Shown piece after piece: positions 16,994 to 25,779 of a DNA stretch of 64,000 bases; the stretch's first letter is position 1, and each line of letters starts with the position of its first letter. The notes below the pieces were generated by a model. It was given only the letters and a program-made list of their open reading frames with translations. It was not told the DNA's origin and made no database searches. Source of the DNA: Citromicrobium sp. JLT1363 (GTDB lineage Bacteria; Pseudomonadota; Alphaproteobacteria; Sphingomonadales; Sphingomonadaceae). Location: the NCBI RefSeq assembly GCF_000186705.1, contig NZ_AEUE01000008.1:226123-290122 (forward strand), in the 5' to 3' direction. The position numbers and the translations under genes are program-made.

Positions 16994-17008
16994 GGCACGC
17001 ATCTTGCT
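16994..17008 (+). promoter_or_regulatory. Sigma-54 promoter for the H-NOX/regulator operon
   Basis: GGCACGCATCTTGCT matches the consensus GGCACG-N4-TTGC exactly; only the leading T of TGG is C. Transcription would start near 17019, about 41 nt before the TTG start at 17060. With the palindromes just upstream this implies that the regulator activates its own operon. Confidence 0.72.
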
Positions 17009-17059
17009 CCTGTGAATGCGTCCGCGCGCAAGCGCTCTCCGTTGAGACAGGAGCTTCTT

Positions 17060-17593
17060 TTGAAAGGCCTTATATTTTCAGAACTCATCCGCTTCATGGA
17101 AGAGGAGCAAAGTCCGCTATTCGTGGAGCAGGTTATCGCCGCGGCGGATCTGCCGAACGATGCCGCCTTTTCGCGCATCGGCGTCTATCCCACAGCGCAC
17201 GCCCTGCTCCTCGTGGGGGAGGCGTCGAAGCTGTCGGGCGTTCCGGTCGCTGCCTTGTGCGAGGCTTTCGGCTGCTACCTGTTCGGGCGCTTCACGATCC
17301 TCTATCCCGAGATCATGTCGTCCTACTCCACTGCCGAGAGCCTGCTCGAACATGTGCGCGGCCATATCCACGAGGATGTGAAGGTGCTCTATCCGGACGC
17401 GACCCCGCCCGAAGTGACGACCGAGACGCGCGACGGGCAGTGCATCGTCGAATATCGTTCGCACCGTCCGCTGGCGCATATTGCTTGCGGCCTCATCCGG
17501 GGATGTCTCGAACACTTCGGCGACGAGCGAAAGATCGAATGGGTCAACTGTAGCGAGAGCGGCGATGCCGCCACATTCAGGATTGCGGCATAA
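17060..17593 (+). CDS. H-NOX (haem nitric oxide/oxygen binding) sensor protein
   Basis: This is a 177-residue stand-alone H-NOX (HNOB) domain of normal family length. It begins with the typical MKGLIF. The proximal haem ligand is H104: Y111-P112 follow at the same spacing as after His105 of the soluble guanylate cyclase beta subunit. The haem-propionate motif YxSxR is present as Y132, S134, R136. It should bind NO, and perhaps O2, in the cytoplasm and signal through a partner. It starts with TTG, preceded by AGGAG at 17049-17053 with 6 bp spacing. The stop overlaps the ATG of the sigma-54 regulator (TAATG), so the two are made together. No kinase or cyclase is adjacent, which is unusual for H-NOX genes. 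Confidence 0.9.
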   Translation: MKGLIFSELIRFMEEEQSPLFVEQVIAAADLPNDAAFSRIGVYPTAHALLLVGEASKLSGVPVAALCEAFGCYLFGRFTILYPEIMSSYSTAESLLEHVRGHIHEDVKVLYPDATPPEVTTETRDGQCIVEYRSHRPLAHIACGLIRGCLEHFGDERKIEWVNCSESGDAATFRIAA

Positions 17594-19011
17594 TGGCAAA
17601 CTCCGTTCTGATCGTCGAAGACAGCGCCTCCATCGCGCTCGGATACGCGGCGCAGCTGCAAAGTGCCGGACACAAGGTCGATGTCAGCGAGACACTGGCC
17701 GACGCACAGGCGGCCCTGAAGAGGAGCGATTTCGACGTCGTCCTGCTGGACCTGCAATTGCCCGACGGCAATGGAATGGACCTGATGAAGGCCGGTTCGT
17801 CGGGCGACAAACCGGCGCCTGCGTTCATCATCGTCACCGCAGATGGCTCTCTTGCCCGCGCGATCGACGCGATGCGGCTGGGCGCGTATGATTTCCTGGT
17901 CAAGCCGGTGGCGGGCGAGCGATTGCTGACCACGGTGCGCAACGCCGCCGAACGGGGCCGGCCCGCGCGCAAGGCACAGCCGCCCAAGCCTGCGGACACC
18001 GCAAACGGGTATCATGGCTTCATCGGCAAATCGCCTGCCATGCAGCAGGTCTACGACGCGATCGAGAATATCGCGAGTTCCAAGGCGACAGTCTTCGTCA
18101 CCGGCGAGAGCGGCACGGGCAAGGAGGTGACTGCCGAAGCGATCCATGCCGCAGGCGCGCGCAGCAATGGCCCCTTCGTGGCGATCAACTGCGGCGCCAT
18201 TCCCGAGAGCCTGCTGGAGTCCGAGCTGTTCGGCCATGTGAAAGGTGCCTTCACCGGCGCGGTCGAAAACCGGATCGGCGCTGCCAAGGCGGCTGATGGC
18301 GGCACGCTGTTTCTCGATGAAATCTGCGAAATGGAGCTGAAGCTGCAGGTCAAGCTGCTGCGTTTCCTGCAGACCGCGACCGTCCAGCCGGTCGGGTCGA
18401 GCAAGGTCGAACCGGTCGATGTGCGGATCGTGTGTGCCACCAATCGGGATCCGATTGCGGAAGTGGCAGCGGGGCGGTTCCGCGAGGATCTGTTCTATCG
18501 CCTGAATGTCATCCCGCTCGAACTCCCGCCGCTGCGCGCGCGCGGAACGGACGTGCAACTGATCGCGGAGCAATTCATGGCGCGCTTCGGCAAGGAAGAG
18601 GGGCGCGAGATGACCGCGTTGAGCGAGGAAAGCCGCGCCGCGCTGTACGAACATCCATGGCCCGGTAATGTCCGCGAGCTGCAGAACACCGTCCGCCGCG
18701 CTGTGGTCGTCGGGTCGGGTCCGACTCTGGAACTCGCATTGCAGCGGCATCCCGGCACACCCGCCCAGCAGGCGGGCTCCGCCAGCCATGCCCAACCGGA
18801 TGCGAGCACGCCGACCCCGCTCGGCGCGGAGCAACAACCTGCGCGGCAGGACGTGTGGGAAGGGATGACGCTGGATCAGATTGAGCGCATGGCGATTCAC
18901 GCAGCGATCAAGCGATGCGATGGGAATGTCACCAAGGCGGCGAAGGCGCTCGATGTCAGCCCCTCCACCCTCTATCGCAAGCTGGAAAAGTGGGGGGCAG
19001 CTGTCAATTGA
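17593..19011 (+). CDS. NtrC-family sigma-54-dependent response regulator
   Basis: The product is 472 residues: receiver (about 1-120, phospho-acceptor D53 in LLDLQLP), AAA+ domain (about 140-375) and a Fis-type helix-turn-helix (about 430-468, GNVTKAAKALDVS). The AAA+ part has Walker A GESGTGKE, the sigma-54 contact loop GAFTGA and Walker B GGTLFLDEI, so it should open sigma-54 promoters. It is translationally coupled to H-NOX, which may control its phosphorylation through a kinase outside this block or by direct contact. Candidate targets are the four sigma-54-type promoters of the EPS locus. Relatives by architecture include LuxO and PrsR. Confidence 0.92.
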   Translation: MANSVLIVEDSASIALGYAAQLQSAGHKVDVSETLADAQAALKRSDFDVVLLDLQLPDGNGMDLMKAGSSGDKPAPAFIIVTADGSLARAIDAMRLGAYDFLVKPVAGERLLTTVRNAAERGRPARKAQPPKPADTANGYHGFIGKSPAMQQVYDAIENIASSKATVFVTGESGTGKEVTAEAIHAAGARSNGPFVAINCGAIPESLLESELFGHVKGAFTGAVENRIGAAKAADGGTLFLDEICEMELKLQVKLLRFLQTATVQPVGSSKVEPVDVRIVCATNRDPIAEVAAGRFREDLFYRLNVIPLELPPLRARGTDVQLIAEQFMARFGKEEGREMTALSEESRAALYEHPWPGNVRELQNTVRRAVVVGSGPTLELALQRHPGTPAQQAGSASHAQPDASTPTPLGAEQQPARQDVWEGMTLDQIERMAIHAAIKRCDGNVTKAAKALDVSPSTLYRKLEKWGAAVN

Positions 19012-19095
19012 GCGGTCATGGCTTGGCGATAATGCCCCGGATGGCCGCCAACCGGCTTCGCCAATCTCGCGGGTGAGCGCCTGCTTGCAGGGGAA

Positions 19096-19115
19096 ACCGC
19101 CAGAGTTCTGGCGGT
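19096..19115 (-). terminator. Hairpin between the regulator gene and tRNA-Val
   Basis: There are perfect 9-bp arms ACCGCCAGA and TCTGGCGGT with a 2-nt centre. On the minus strand it is followed by TTTCCCC, so it may end the tRNA-Val transcript. The T-run is short and the loop very tight, so termination is only a suggestion. Confidence 0.4.
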
Positions 19116-19183
19116 AATGACTGCCGGTCTTTCCCAGGTTTTCTATGGACCACCTTTGCGGTCCGCATAAGCCACGGAAAAGA

Positions 19184-19258
19184 TGGTGGGCGCGGCAAGG
19201 ATTGAACTTGCGACCCCACCCGTGTGAAGGGTGTGCTCTACCACTGAGCTACGCGCCC
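19184..19258 (-). tRNA. tRNA-Val (anticodon CAC)
   Basis: On the minus strand the sequence folds as a complete cloverleaf. The acceptor stem GGGCGCG pairs with CGCGCCC. The D arm is GCTCAGTGGTAGAGC, the anticodon stem CACCC/GGGTG encloses the loop TTCACAC (anticodon CAC), and the T arm is GTTCAATC. The CCA end is encoded. Confidence 0.95.
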
Positions 19259-19396
19259 GGCTCACCGTTACCGATAATCGCATGGGCCGAAAAAGGCATG
19301 GGATCGGAACGGGCCGAGGGGCGCCTTTGCCAATCCTGTCGCTTCAGCGCAAGCGCTTTAATCGGCCAGACCGGCAACCCGGCCGATCTGCCCGTA

Positions 19397-21283
19397 TTAC
19401 CCGGCAGCCAGACGCATGAGCGTGGTCAGCCAGTTGCCCTGGCCCGGCCCGGCAACGGAGCGCTGCACCGCAGTCTTGGGTTCCGGACAGCCGAGGCAAT
19501 ACACGCTCATGCCGGGGCGTTCCATCAGGCGTTCCATGTCGTGCGCAACGCGGGCGGGGGTCTGCGCCTGCTGGCGCGCGACCAGGGCGAACAGGTCGCC
19601 GCCGGAGCCCCGCGTGTCGCCGCCCAGCATCTGGGCCAGCAATGTCTGGAACTCGTCGGCACCGCCACCCAGGAAGGCGGCATGCCAGTCGCCGTCTTCC
19701 AGTTCGGCCTGCTCGGCCACCCAGGCGAGGGCGGCGTCGAGATCGCCGAACTGGTCCACGAGGCCATTCTGGCGGGCGGTACCGCCATCCCAGACGCGGC
19801 CCTGGCCGATGGCGTCGATCTGCGCAGTGCTCTTCCCGCGCGATTTGGCAACGATCCGCAGGAAGCGGTCGTACCCGTTTTCGATGGAGGCCTGCAGAAT
19901 CTGCTCGGTTTCGGGATTGAACCCGGCCACGAAATCGGGCTGTCCCGATAGCGGCGTGGTGGAAACGCCATCGGCGCTCACGCCCCAGTCGTCCGCCAGC
20001 CGTTCGAATGTCGGCAGGACGGCGAAGATGCCGATGGAGCCGGTGATCGTTTCGGGCTCGGCAAAGATGCGGTCGGCGGGGGTGGAGACCCAGTAGCCGC
20101 CGCTGGCCGCAACATTCGCCATGCTGACCGCGACGGGGATGTCCATCGCCTTGTGCCGCAGGATCGCCTCGCGGATCGCTTCGGACGCCAGCACCGATCC
20201 ACCGGGCGAATCCACCCGCACGACCAGGCCCTTCAGGTCATCGTCCAGCGCATCGTCGAGCAGCTTGGCAATCCGGTCCCCCCCGGCGGTGCCGGGCCCG
20301 GCGTCCCCGTCCACGATTTCGCCCGCGATGGTGACGACGCCGATCGCATCGCCGCTATCGTCCATCGGATTGTCGTCGAGCCAGGCCCCAAGCTCGGTTC
20401 TGGCGAAGGCGCCGGGCGCCTTGTCGCCCGGATCTTCGCCAGCGATTTCCGCGACGCGCTCTCCGAAGTCGGTCCAGCTGCCCAGCTTGTCGACGATGCC
20501 CGCATCCAGCGCGGCCTCGGCAATGTCGCCGTCGGCGGACTGCACCCATTGCGCCGGGGTCTGTGCCACACGCTCGATATCGATCTTCGGCCGCGCCTTC
20601 TTCACCCGCGCCTGCCATTCGCTCCACAGCTCGCCATAGAGCGCCTGCGCGTTCTCGCGCGCGGGCTCAGACATGGAATTGCCGAGATAGGGTTCCACCG
20701 CGGACTTGTAGGTGCCCACCTTGAACACGCGCGCGTTCACGCCGAGCTTGTCGAGCAGTTCGCCATAATACAGGCGGTTGCCGCCGGTCCCGGCGATGAC
20801 CGCGCCGCCCAGCGGATCGAGCCAGACTTCGCTCGCGTGGGCGGCCAGCCGGATGCTGTCGTCTGTGTAGGCGGTGCCATAGACCAGCACGGGCTTTTCG
20901 GCGGCCGTCACCTTGTCCATCGCCGCGCCGACTTCGCGCAGGTGGACGGCGCCCGCGCCCAGAAATTCGCGCAGGTCCAGCACGACGGCCTTGATCCGGT
21001 CGTCCTCGGCTGCGGTTTCGAGCGCGTGGATCACGTCCTGCACGTCATGCTCGCCAGTGGGCGCTTCTCCGGAGAAAAGGACGGCGAAGGGATCGAGAGG
21101 GGCGGGCTCTTCCACGATGAACCCGTCGAGGTTCATCAGCAGCGCGCCTTCCTTGATCGCCGCGGCATTGGGCCGCGCGGTCAGAATGGCAAACAGCAGC
21201 GCGAAGAACAGCAGCAGGAACACCAGCGAGAGGCCGTCCTTGATCGCGACCAGCAGTTTCCAGACGTTCTTCGCAAATTCCAT
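19397..21283 (-). CDS. sppA: Signal peptide peptidase SppA, 67K type
   Basis: The product is 628 residues, the length of the tandem-domain 67K SppA class. It has one N-terminal membrane helix (about 18-36). The catalytic Lys is K193 in GTYKSAVEPY of the first domain. The nucleophile is S394 in NVAASGGYW of the second domain, with the SPGGS motif ahead of it. It degrades leftover signal peptides in the inner membrane with its active site on the periplasmic side. It is divergent from pyrB with 102 bp between start codons. No odd features. Confidence 0.93.
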   Translation of the reverse strand: MEFAKNVWKLLVAIKDGLSLVFLLLFFALLFAILTARPNAAAIKEGALLMNLDGFIVEEPAPLDPFAVLFSGEAPTGEHDVQDVIHALETAAEDDRIKAVVLDLREFLGAGAVHLREVGAAMDKVTAAEKPVLVYGTAYTDDSIRLAAHASEVWLDPLGGAVIAGTGGNRLYYGELLDKLGVNARVFKVGTYKSAVEPYLGNSMSEPARENAQALYGELWSEWQARVKKARPKIDIERVAQTPAQWVQSADGDIAEAALDAGIVDKLGSWTDFGERVAEIAGEDPGDKAPGAFARTELGAWLDDNPMDDSGDAIGVVTIAGEIVDGDAGPGTAGGDRIAKLLDDALDDDLKGLVVRVDSPGGSVLASEAIREAILRHKAMDIPVAVSMANVAASGGYWVSTPADRIFAEPETITGSIGIFAVLPTFERLADDWGVSADGVSTTPLSGQPDFVAGFNPETEQILQASIENGYDRFLRIVAKSRGKSTAQIDAIGQGRVWDGGTARQNGLVDQFGDLDAALAWVAEQAELEDGDWHAAFLGGGADEFQTLLAQMLGGDTRGSGGDLFALVARQQAQTPARVAHDMERLMERPGMSVYCLGCPEPKTAVQRSVAGPGQGNWLTTLMRLAAG

Positions 21284-21385
21284 GAGGCCCGTTTCCCGTA
21301 GCTTTTAGCTTCCCATCCCTAAAGGCGCTGAAGGAATGTCGCCAGCCGAATGTGCTTGAGCGACCTACATGGCTCGACTAGTGGC

Positions 21386-22444
21386 ATGGCCTCGATGGCT
21401 TCCGCAGGATCACCACCCGGCACGGGCTCCGGTCGCTTCCCCGCAGGGGGGCATGCCTTTCCCCATCCCAGTCTGACCGGCATCGCCCAGCTGGAGCGGC
21501 ACGAGATCCTGTACCTGCTGCACGAGGCGGAGCAGTGGGTGGAGTTCAACCGCCAGCCGGACAAGCACTGCGATCTTCTGGCGGGGATGACGATCATCAA
21601 CGCCTTCTTCGAAAATTCCACGCGCACTCTGCTGAGCTTCGAGATCGCGGGCAAGCGGCTGGGGGCGGACGTGGTCAATATGCATGCCGCGCAGTCGAGC
21701 GTGAAGAAGGGCGAGACCCTGCTCGATACCGCGATCACACTGAACGCGATGCGCGCCGATGCGATCGTGATCCGGCACGGGTCGAGCGGTGCGGTCGATC
21801 TGATCGACGGCAAGGTGGACTGCCCGGTGCTCAACGCAGGCGACGGCAGCCACGAACACCCCACCCAGGCGCTGCTCGATGCGCTCGCGCTGCGCCATGC
21901 GCTCGACGAGCGGGGCGAGGGCGCGGAGGACTTCACCGGACTGGTCGTAACGATCTGCGGCGACATCGCGCATAGCCGCGTGGCGCGCTCCAACATCCTG
22001 TGCCTTCAGGCGCTGGGCGCGAGCGTGCGGGTATGCGCGCCGCCTGCGCTGATGCCTGCGGGAATCGAGATGATGGGCGCGAAGCCCTACGTCGATTTCG
22101 ATGCCGCGCTGGACGGGTGCGACGTTGTTATGATGCTGCGCCTTCAGGCCGAACGGATGAGCGGGCAGTTCATCCCCTCGACCCGCGAATACCATCATCT
22201 CTACGGGCTGACGCAGCAGCGGCTGCGCCGCGCCGCGCCCGATGCGCTGGTGATGCATCCCGGCCCGATGAACCGGGGTGTGGAAATCGACAGCGATGTG
22301 GCCGACATGCTCGACCGCTCGATCATCACCCGGCAGGTGGAAATGGGCGTGGCCGTGCGCATGGCGTGCGTCGACGTGCTGACGCGCCGCGCGCGGCAGT
22401 TGCCCGGCTGGGAAAGCCCGCTGGGGCAGGGACAGTGGAAGTGA
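21386..22444 (+). CDS. pyrB: Aspartate carbamoyltransferase catalytic chain
   Basis: This is a 352-residue enzyme of pyrimidine synthesis that joins carbamoyl phosphate and aspartate. It has the carbamoyl-phosphate motif [13 protein letters not shown], the HGSSGA and [10 protein letters not shown] segments, and the C-terminal [15 protein letters not shown] 21386 is chosen because residues before it look non-conserved; ATG 21350 in the same frame is possible, and neither has a clear ribosome site. No pyrI follows. The pyrC-like gene begins 10 bp later, the arrangement of class A transcarbamoylases that need a dihydroorotase-like partner. Confidence 0.92.
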   Translation: MASMASAGSPPGTGSGRFPAGGHAFPHPSLTGIAQLERHEILYLLHEAEQWVEFNRQPDKHCDLLAGMTIINAFFENSTRTLLSFEIAGKRLGADVVNMHAAQSSVKKGETLLDTAITLNAMRADAIVIRHGSSGAVDLIDGKVDCPVLNAGDGSHEHPTQALLDALALRHALDERGEGAEDFTGLVVTICGDIAHSRVARSNILCLQALGASVRVCAPPALMPAGIEMMGAKPYVDFDAALDGCDVVMMLRLQAERMSGQFIPSTREYHHLYGLTQQRLRRAAPDALVMHPGPMNRGVEIDSDVADMLDRSIITRQVEMGVAVRMACVDVLTRRARQLPGWESPLGQGQWK

Positions 22445-22454
22445 GGGGGCGGCG

Positions 22455-23684
22455 ATGAAGCAGACGCGGCCACTCACCCTCGCCAACGGCAGGCTGGTCA
22501 CGCCCGATGGCGTGCGCGATGGCGGCGTTCGTATCGTCGATGGCGCGATTGCCGCGCTCGGCGAGGATGTGGCGCAGGACGGCGATGAAATCGTCGACGC
22601 AAAAGGCGCGCTGATCGTGCCCGGTCTCGTCGATCTGGGCGTTTTCGCCATCGACAAGCCCGCGTTCCACTTCGGCGGGATTACCCGTGCGGCGCTGATG
22701 CCGGACCAGTCCCCGCCGCTCGATCTGCCGAGCCGCGTCAACTACATCGCCAAAAGCGGCAAGCCCGATCTGTGGGTCCATCCGCTCGCCGCCGCGACCC
22801 GCGGGCTCGGTGGGGAGGAGTTGGGCGAGGTCGCGCTGATGCGCGAGGCCGGCGCGCGCGGCATCGCCACGGGGCGCGGCTGGATCGCCGATAGCGGCGT
22901 GATGCTGCGCGTTCTGCGTTATGCCGCGATGCTCGATCTGGTGGTGGTCTCCCATGCCGAGGATAGCGGGCTGGCGGGCGATGCGGTGGCCACGGCGGGC
23001 GAGATGGCAACGCGGCTGGGCCTCCCCAGCGCCCCTGCCGAGGCCGAGGCGCTGGCCGTGGCCCGCGACATCGCGCTGGCAGAGATAGCCGGGGCGCGAT
23101 TGCATTTCAGACAGGTGACCACCGCCGCCGCGCTCGATCTGGTGCGCGGCGCGAAGGCGCGCGGCGTACCTGTGACTGCCGGGGTCACGCCCGCGCACTT
23201 CATGCTGTCGGACCTTGCGATCGGCGACTTTCGCACCTTCGGCAGGCTCTCGCCGCCGCTGCGCAGCGATGACGACCGGCACGCGGTGGTCGCCGCGATT
23301 GCGGACGGCACGATCGACGTGGTCTCCAGCGGACACGATCCGCGCGGGCCGGAGGACAAGCGGCTGCCGTTCAGCGATGCCGAGCCGGGCATGGCGGGGG
23401 CCGAAACGCTGCTGTCCTGCACGCTGACTCTGGTGCGCGACGGGGTGATCGATCTGCCGCGCGCGTTCGATCTGCTGGCGGGCGCGCCTGCCCGGCTGCT
23501 CGGTGTCGAGGCCGGGACGATCCGCGAAGGCGCCGAAGGCGATATCGCGCTGGTCGATCAGGAAAAACCGTGGGTGGTGGACCGCCGCAAGATGGAAGCG
23601 ACCGCCGATAATACGCCCTTCGACGGTCAGCCCATGCAGAGCCGCGTGCTTGGTCTGTGGAAGGGCGGCGTCAAGGTCGACTGA
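22455..23684 (+). CDS. Dihydroorotase-like protein, probably non-catalytic PyrC'
   Basis: This 409-residue amidohydrolase-fold protein is similar to dihydroorotase, but the metal-binding residues are gone. The usual DxHxH segment after PGLVD reads LGVFAID. The later His ligands are reduced to VSHAED, and HFRQVTTA lacks the second His. The TDHAP motif is SGHDPRG. It is therefore probably the structural pseudo-dihydroorotase that stabilises PyrB in a class A complex, as known for Pseudomonas PyrC'. It sits 10 bp after pyrB. A catalytic PyrC must be encoded elsewhere. It may be annotated simply as dihydroorotase. Confidence 0.85.
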   Translation: MKQTRPLTLANGRLVTPDGVRDGGVRIVDGAIAALGEDVAQDGDEIVDAKGALIVPGLVDLGVFAIDKPAFHFGGITRAALMPDQSPPLDLPSRVNYIAKSGKPDLWVHPLAAATRGLGGEELGEVALMREAGARGIATGRGWIADSGVMLRVLRYAAMLDLVVVSHAEDSGLAGDAVATAGEMATRLGLPSAPAEAEALAVARDIALAEIAGARLHFRQVTTAAALDLVRGAKARGVPVTAGVTPAHFMLSDLAIGDFRTFGRLSPPLRSDDDRHAVVAAIADGTIDVVSSGHDPRGPEDKRLPFSDAEPGMAGAETLLSCTLTLVRDGVIDLPRAFDLLAGAPARLLGVEAGTIREGAEGDIALVDQEKPWVVDRRKMEATADNTPFDGQPMQSRVLGLWKGGVKVD

Positions 23685-23694
23685 CGCCGCGCGC

Positions 23695-25059
23695 TTACCT
23701 GCTGGCGACGCGGCGTCCGGAATCGAGCGTGCCCGGCAGCGGCCTGCTCTGCTCCCACGCGATGCAGCCCTGGCCCTTGGCCTTCACCGAGGCACATAGC
23801 GATCGCGCGCTCGACGAGGCGAGATTGCCCGCCGAAAGACGATAGTAGATCTTGCCGCGCACCCTGGCGCGGGTGATGACCTGCTCGCGGTCCGAAATCT
23901 GCGGATAGCGCTTGGCCAGAATGGCCCATCCGCGCTTCGCGTCGGCTTCGCTGCCATAGCTGCCAAGCTGCACCAGATGCGTGCCGCCAGCCAGCGCGCT
24001 TGCCGTATCGGCACGTTCGCGTGCGGGGGCGGGGGTGGCGGGCCTGGGTTCGGGCTTCGGAGCCGGTGTGGATGCGACGGAGGTGCGCACGGGCGTGCTC
24101 TGCACGACCGGATTGCTCACCACGCGCGAGGCCGCGCTGGTGTTCTCACCGCCGAATGCGCGGTCGAAATCAGCCGGGTTCGTCTGTGTGCCGCCACGCG
24201 CGCCGACCGGCTGGGCAAGCGGCTTGAGTTCGCGTGCCGCGCCGTTCGCGGCGAGCAGGTCGACGGGAGGCAATTCGCCGCTCGCAGTCGCCGGGGCCGC
24301 TTCGGATGCCGCCGCGGCCTGTGCCAGCAACTGCTCGGGCGCCGTGGCGCCGTTGATCGCCAGCCGCGTCGGCATTCCTGCATCGACCTGGGGCTGCACG
24401 CCGAGCAGCGCAGCCACCCGCGCGGTGTAATCCTCGGGCCGGGCGACGCTGGCCCATTGCGAGATGCGCTGGTCCAGTTCGGCAGGATCTACATCTTCTG
24501 CCGCGAGGATGCGCGCAGACGCCCATTCTCCGCCCAGCGCGTTGGCATAGGCGAGGTTCTGGCGCACGATGGGCGTGTTCTGCCCGCTGCGCAGCGCGTT
24601 AGTGAGAATCTGCGCCCCCATTTCCGGGTTTCCGGCAAGGGCATAGGCCAGGCCGAGATCGGCTGGGTCCATCGCGTCGCGCCATTCCTCAAGCGTTTCG
24701 ATCGCGGCGCTGTTGTCGCCCAGCGCAATCGAGGAGAGCACGAAGCCGAGCGCGGTGCGCGGGCTTACATCGCCCAGCACCAGCGCATCGTCGAAGGCTG
24801 CCCGCGCGGACTGGAAACGACCGGCGGCGAGATAGGAATGGCCCAGTTCCGCCTTGGCTGCGGGATCGCGCGGTGCGGCCAGAGCCGCCTGCTCTGCAAT
24901 CGCGATCGCCTTGTCCGTCTTGCCTTCGCTGCGCGCTTCGGCAGCCGATGCGAGAGCCTTGGGGCCCGAGCCGCCCGAACCAGCGGTACAGCCGGTGAGC
25001 GCCAGCGTTCCGCACGCGGCACCGATCAGCAGGGCCTTGGAAAATGTCTGGCGGATCAT
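23695..25059 (-). CDS. TPR and SPOR-domain lipoprotein
   Basis: The product is 454 residues. A lipoprotein signal with lipobox LTGC (Cys24) leads into helical TPR-like repeats (about 35-190). A Pro/Ala-rich linker follows, and then a SPOR domain at the C terminus (about 365-445, HLVQLGSYGSEADAK). SPOR domains bind denuded peptidoglycan, so the protein may act at the septum or in the cell wall. The start at 25059 is preceded by CCAGGAGGG on the minus strand. It is the last gene of a three-gene minus-strand run with the ParA and RHH genes. Confidence 0.82.
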   Translation of the reverse strand: MIRQTFSKALLIGAACGTLALTGCTAGSGGSGPKALASAAEARSEGKTDKAIAIAEQAALAAPRDPAAKAELGHSYLAAGRFQSARAAFDDALVLGDVSPRTALGFVLSSIALGDNSAAIETLEEWRDAMDPADLGLAYALAGNPEMGAQILTNALRSGQNTPIVRQNLAYANALGGEWASARILAAEDVDPAELDQRISQWASVARPEDYTARVAALLGVQPQVDAGMPTRLAINGATAPEQLLAQAAAASEAAPATASGELPPVDLLAANGAARELKPLAQPVGARGGTQTNPADFDRAFGGENTSAASRVVSNPVVQSTPVRTSVASTPAPKPEPRPATPAPARERADTASALAGGTHLVQLGSYGSEADAKRGWAILAKRYPQISDREQVITRARVRGKIYYRLSAGNLASSSARSLCASVKAKGQGCIAWEQSRPLPGTLDSGRRVASR

Positions 25060-25063
25060 GGAA

Positions 25064-25765
25064 TTATCCCTCCTGGTGGGTTCGCGTCTGGACGCGGGCA
25101 ATAAGTGGATCGAGCTCGGGCATTTCAGCGAACATCGCGTCCACCGCTTCGGTTACGAGAGACTGCGCGCTGCGGCCCGTGAGCGTGCAGGCCATGCGCA
25201 GCTTGAGGTGGCGTTCGGCGTCGAGCCGCAGGGTGAATGCGGTGCGTTTGCCCCTGGTTGTGGGCATTGGCGCCACGGGATCGTCCGAAACGGGATTGCT
25301 GGCCGCCAGCCGTGGGCGCGGCAGGCGCGGCGCGCGTTCGTGGATCGGTGTGACGCTTGCGGAGTGCGCTTCCTCCGCCGCGTTGCCCCTGGCGTGACGA
25401 TCCAGCGGCGCGAAATCGCCTTCGGTCGTGTCGTCTTGGGCAAGATCGTCTTCGACCTCGTTGGTATTGCTGGCGACGGCATGGCTGCCGGAAGCAGCGC
25501 TCTGGGTGTCGCTCGTCTGGAGCTCCGCACTCCCCGCATCGGGGCTGTCGGCGGTGGCACCCTCCTGGGTGGTTTCGCCAAGGTCGTTCCAGCCCAGGTC
25601 TTCGAGACGGTCCGCTTCCCCGCCGTCGGTCACGCCCGGCTGGTGCGGCTGCGCATTCGTCAGCGCGTCCGAAATCATCGGCGACTGGCGGCGCATGGCC
25701 GGCTTGGCCCCGCCCTTGCGGGCAAGCAGTGTCGGTGACAGCGAGGCGAAGCTCATATCGGACAT
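25064..25765 (-). CDS. Ribbon-helix-helix-like partner of ParA
   Basis: This is a 233-residue protein. The first 150 residues are acidic, low-complexity and probably disordered. The C-terminal 60 residues read KRTAFTLRLDAERHLKLRMA, then SAQSLVTEAVDAMF. That pattern fits a ribbon-helix-helix DNA-binding domain like those of small partition proteins or antitoxins. The start at 25765 has GGAGG 10 bp upstream and follows the ParA stop by 14 bp. It is plausibly the DNA-binding or adaptor partner of the ParA ATPase. The domain call rests on pattern only. Confidence 0.7.
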   Translation of the reverse strand: MSDMSFASLSPTLLARKGGAKPAMRRQSPMISDALTNAQPHQPGVTDGGEADRLEDLGWNDLGETTQEGATADSPDAGSAELQTSDTQSAASGSHAVASNTNEVEDDLAQDDTTEGDFAPLDRHARGNAAEEAHSASVTPIHERAPRLPRPRLAASNPVSDDPVAPMPTTRGKRTAFTLRLDAERHLKLRMACTLTGRSAQSLVTEAVDAMFAEMPELDPLIARVQTRTHQEG

Positions 25766-25779
25766 GCCGGCGGCGCCTC

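Noticed and set aside
17389..18900. 503-codon minus-strand frame opposite the sigma-54 regulator
   Set aside because: Antisense shadow of a well-supported AAA+ gene; no recognisable domain.
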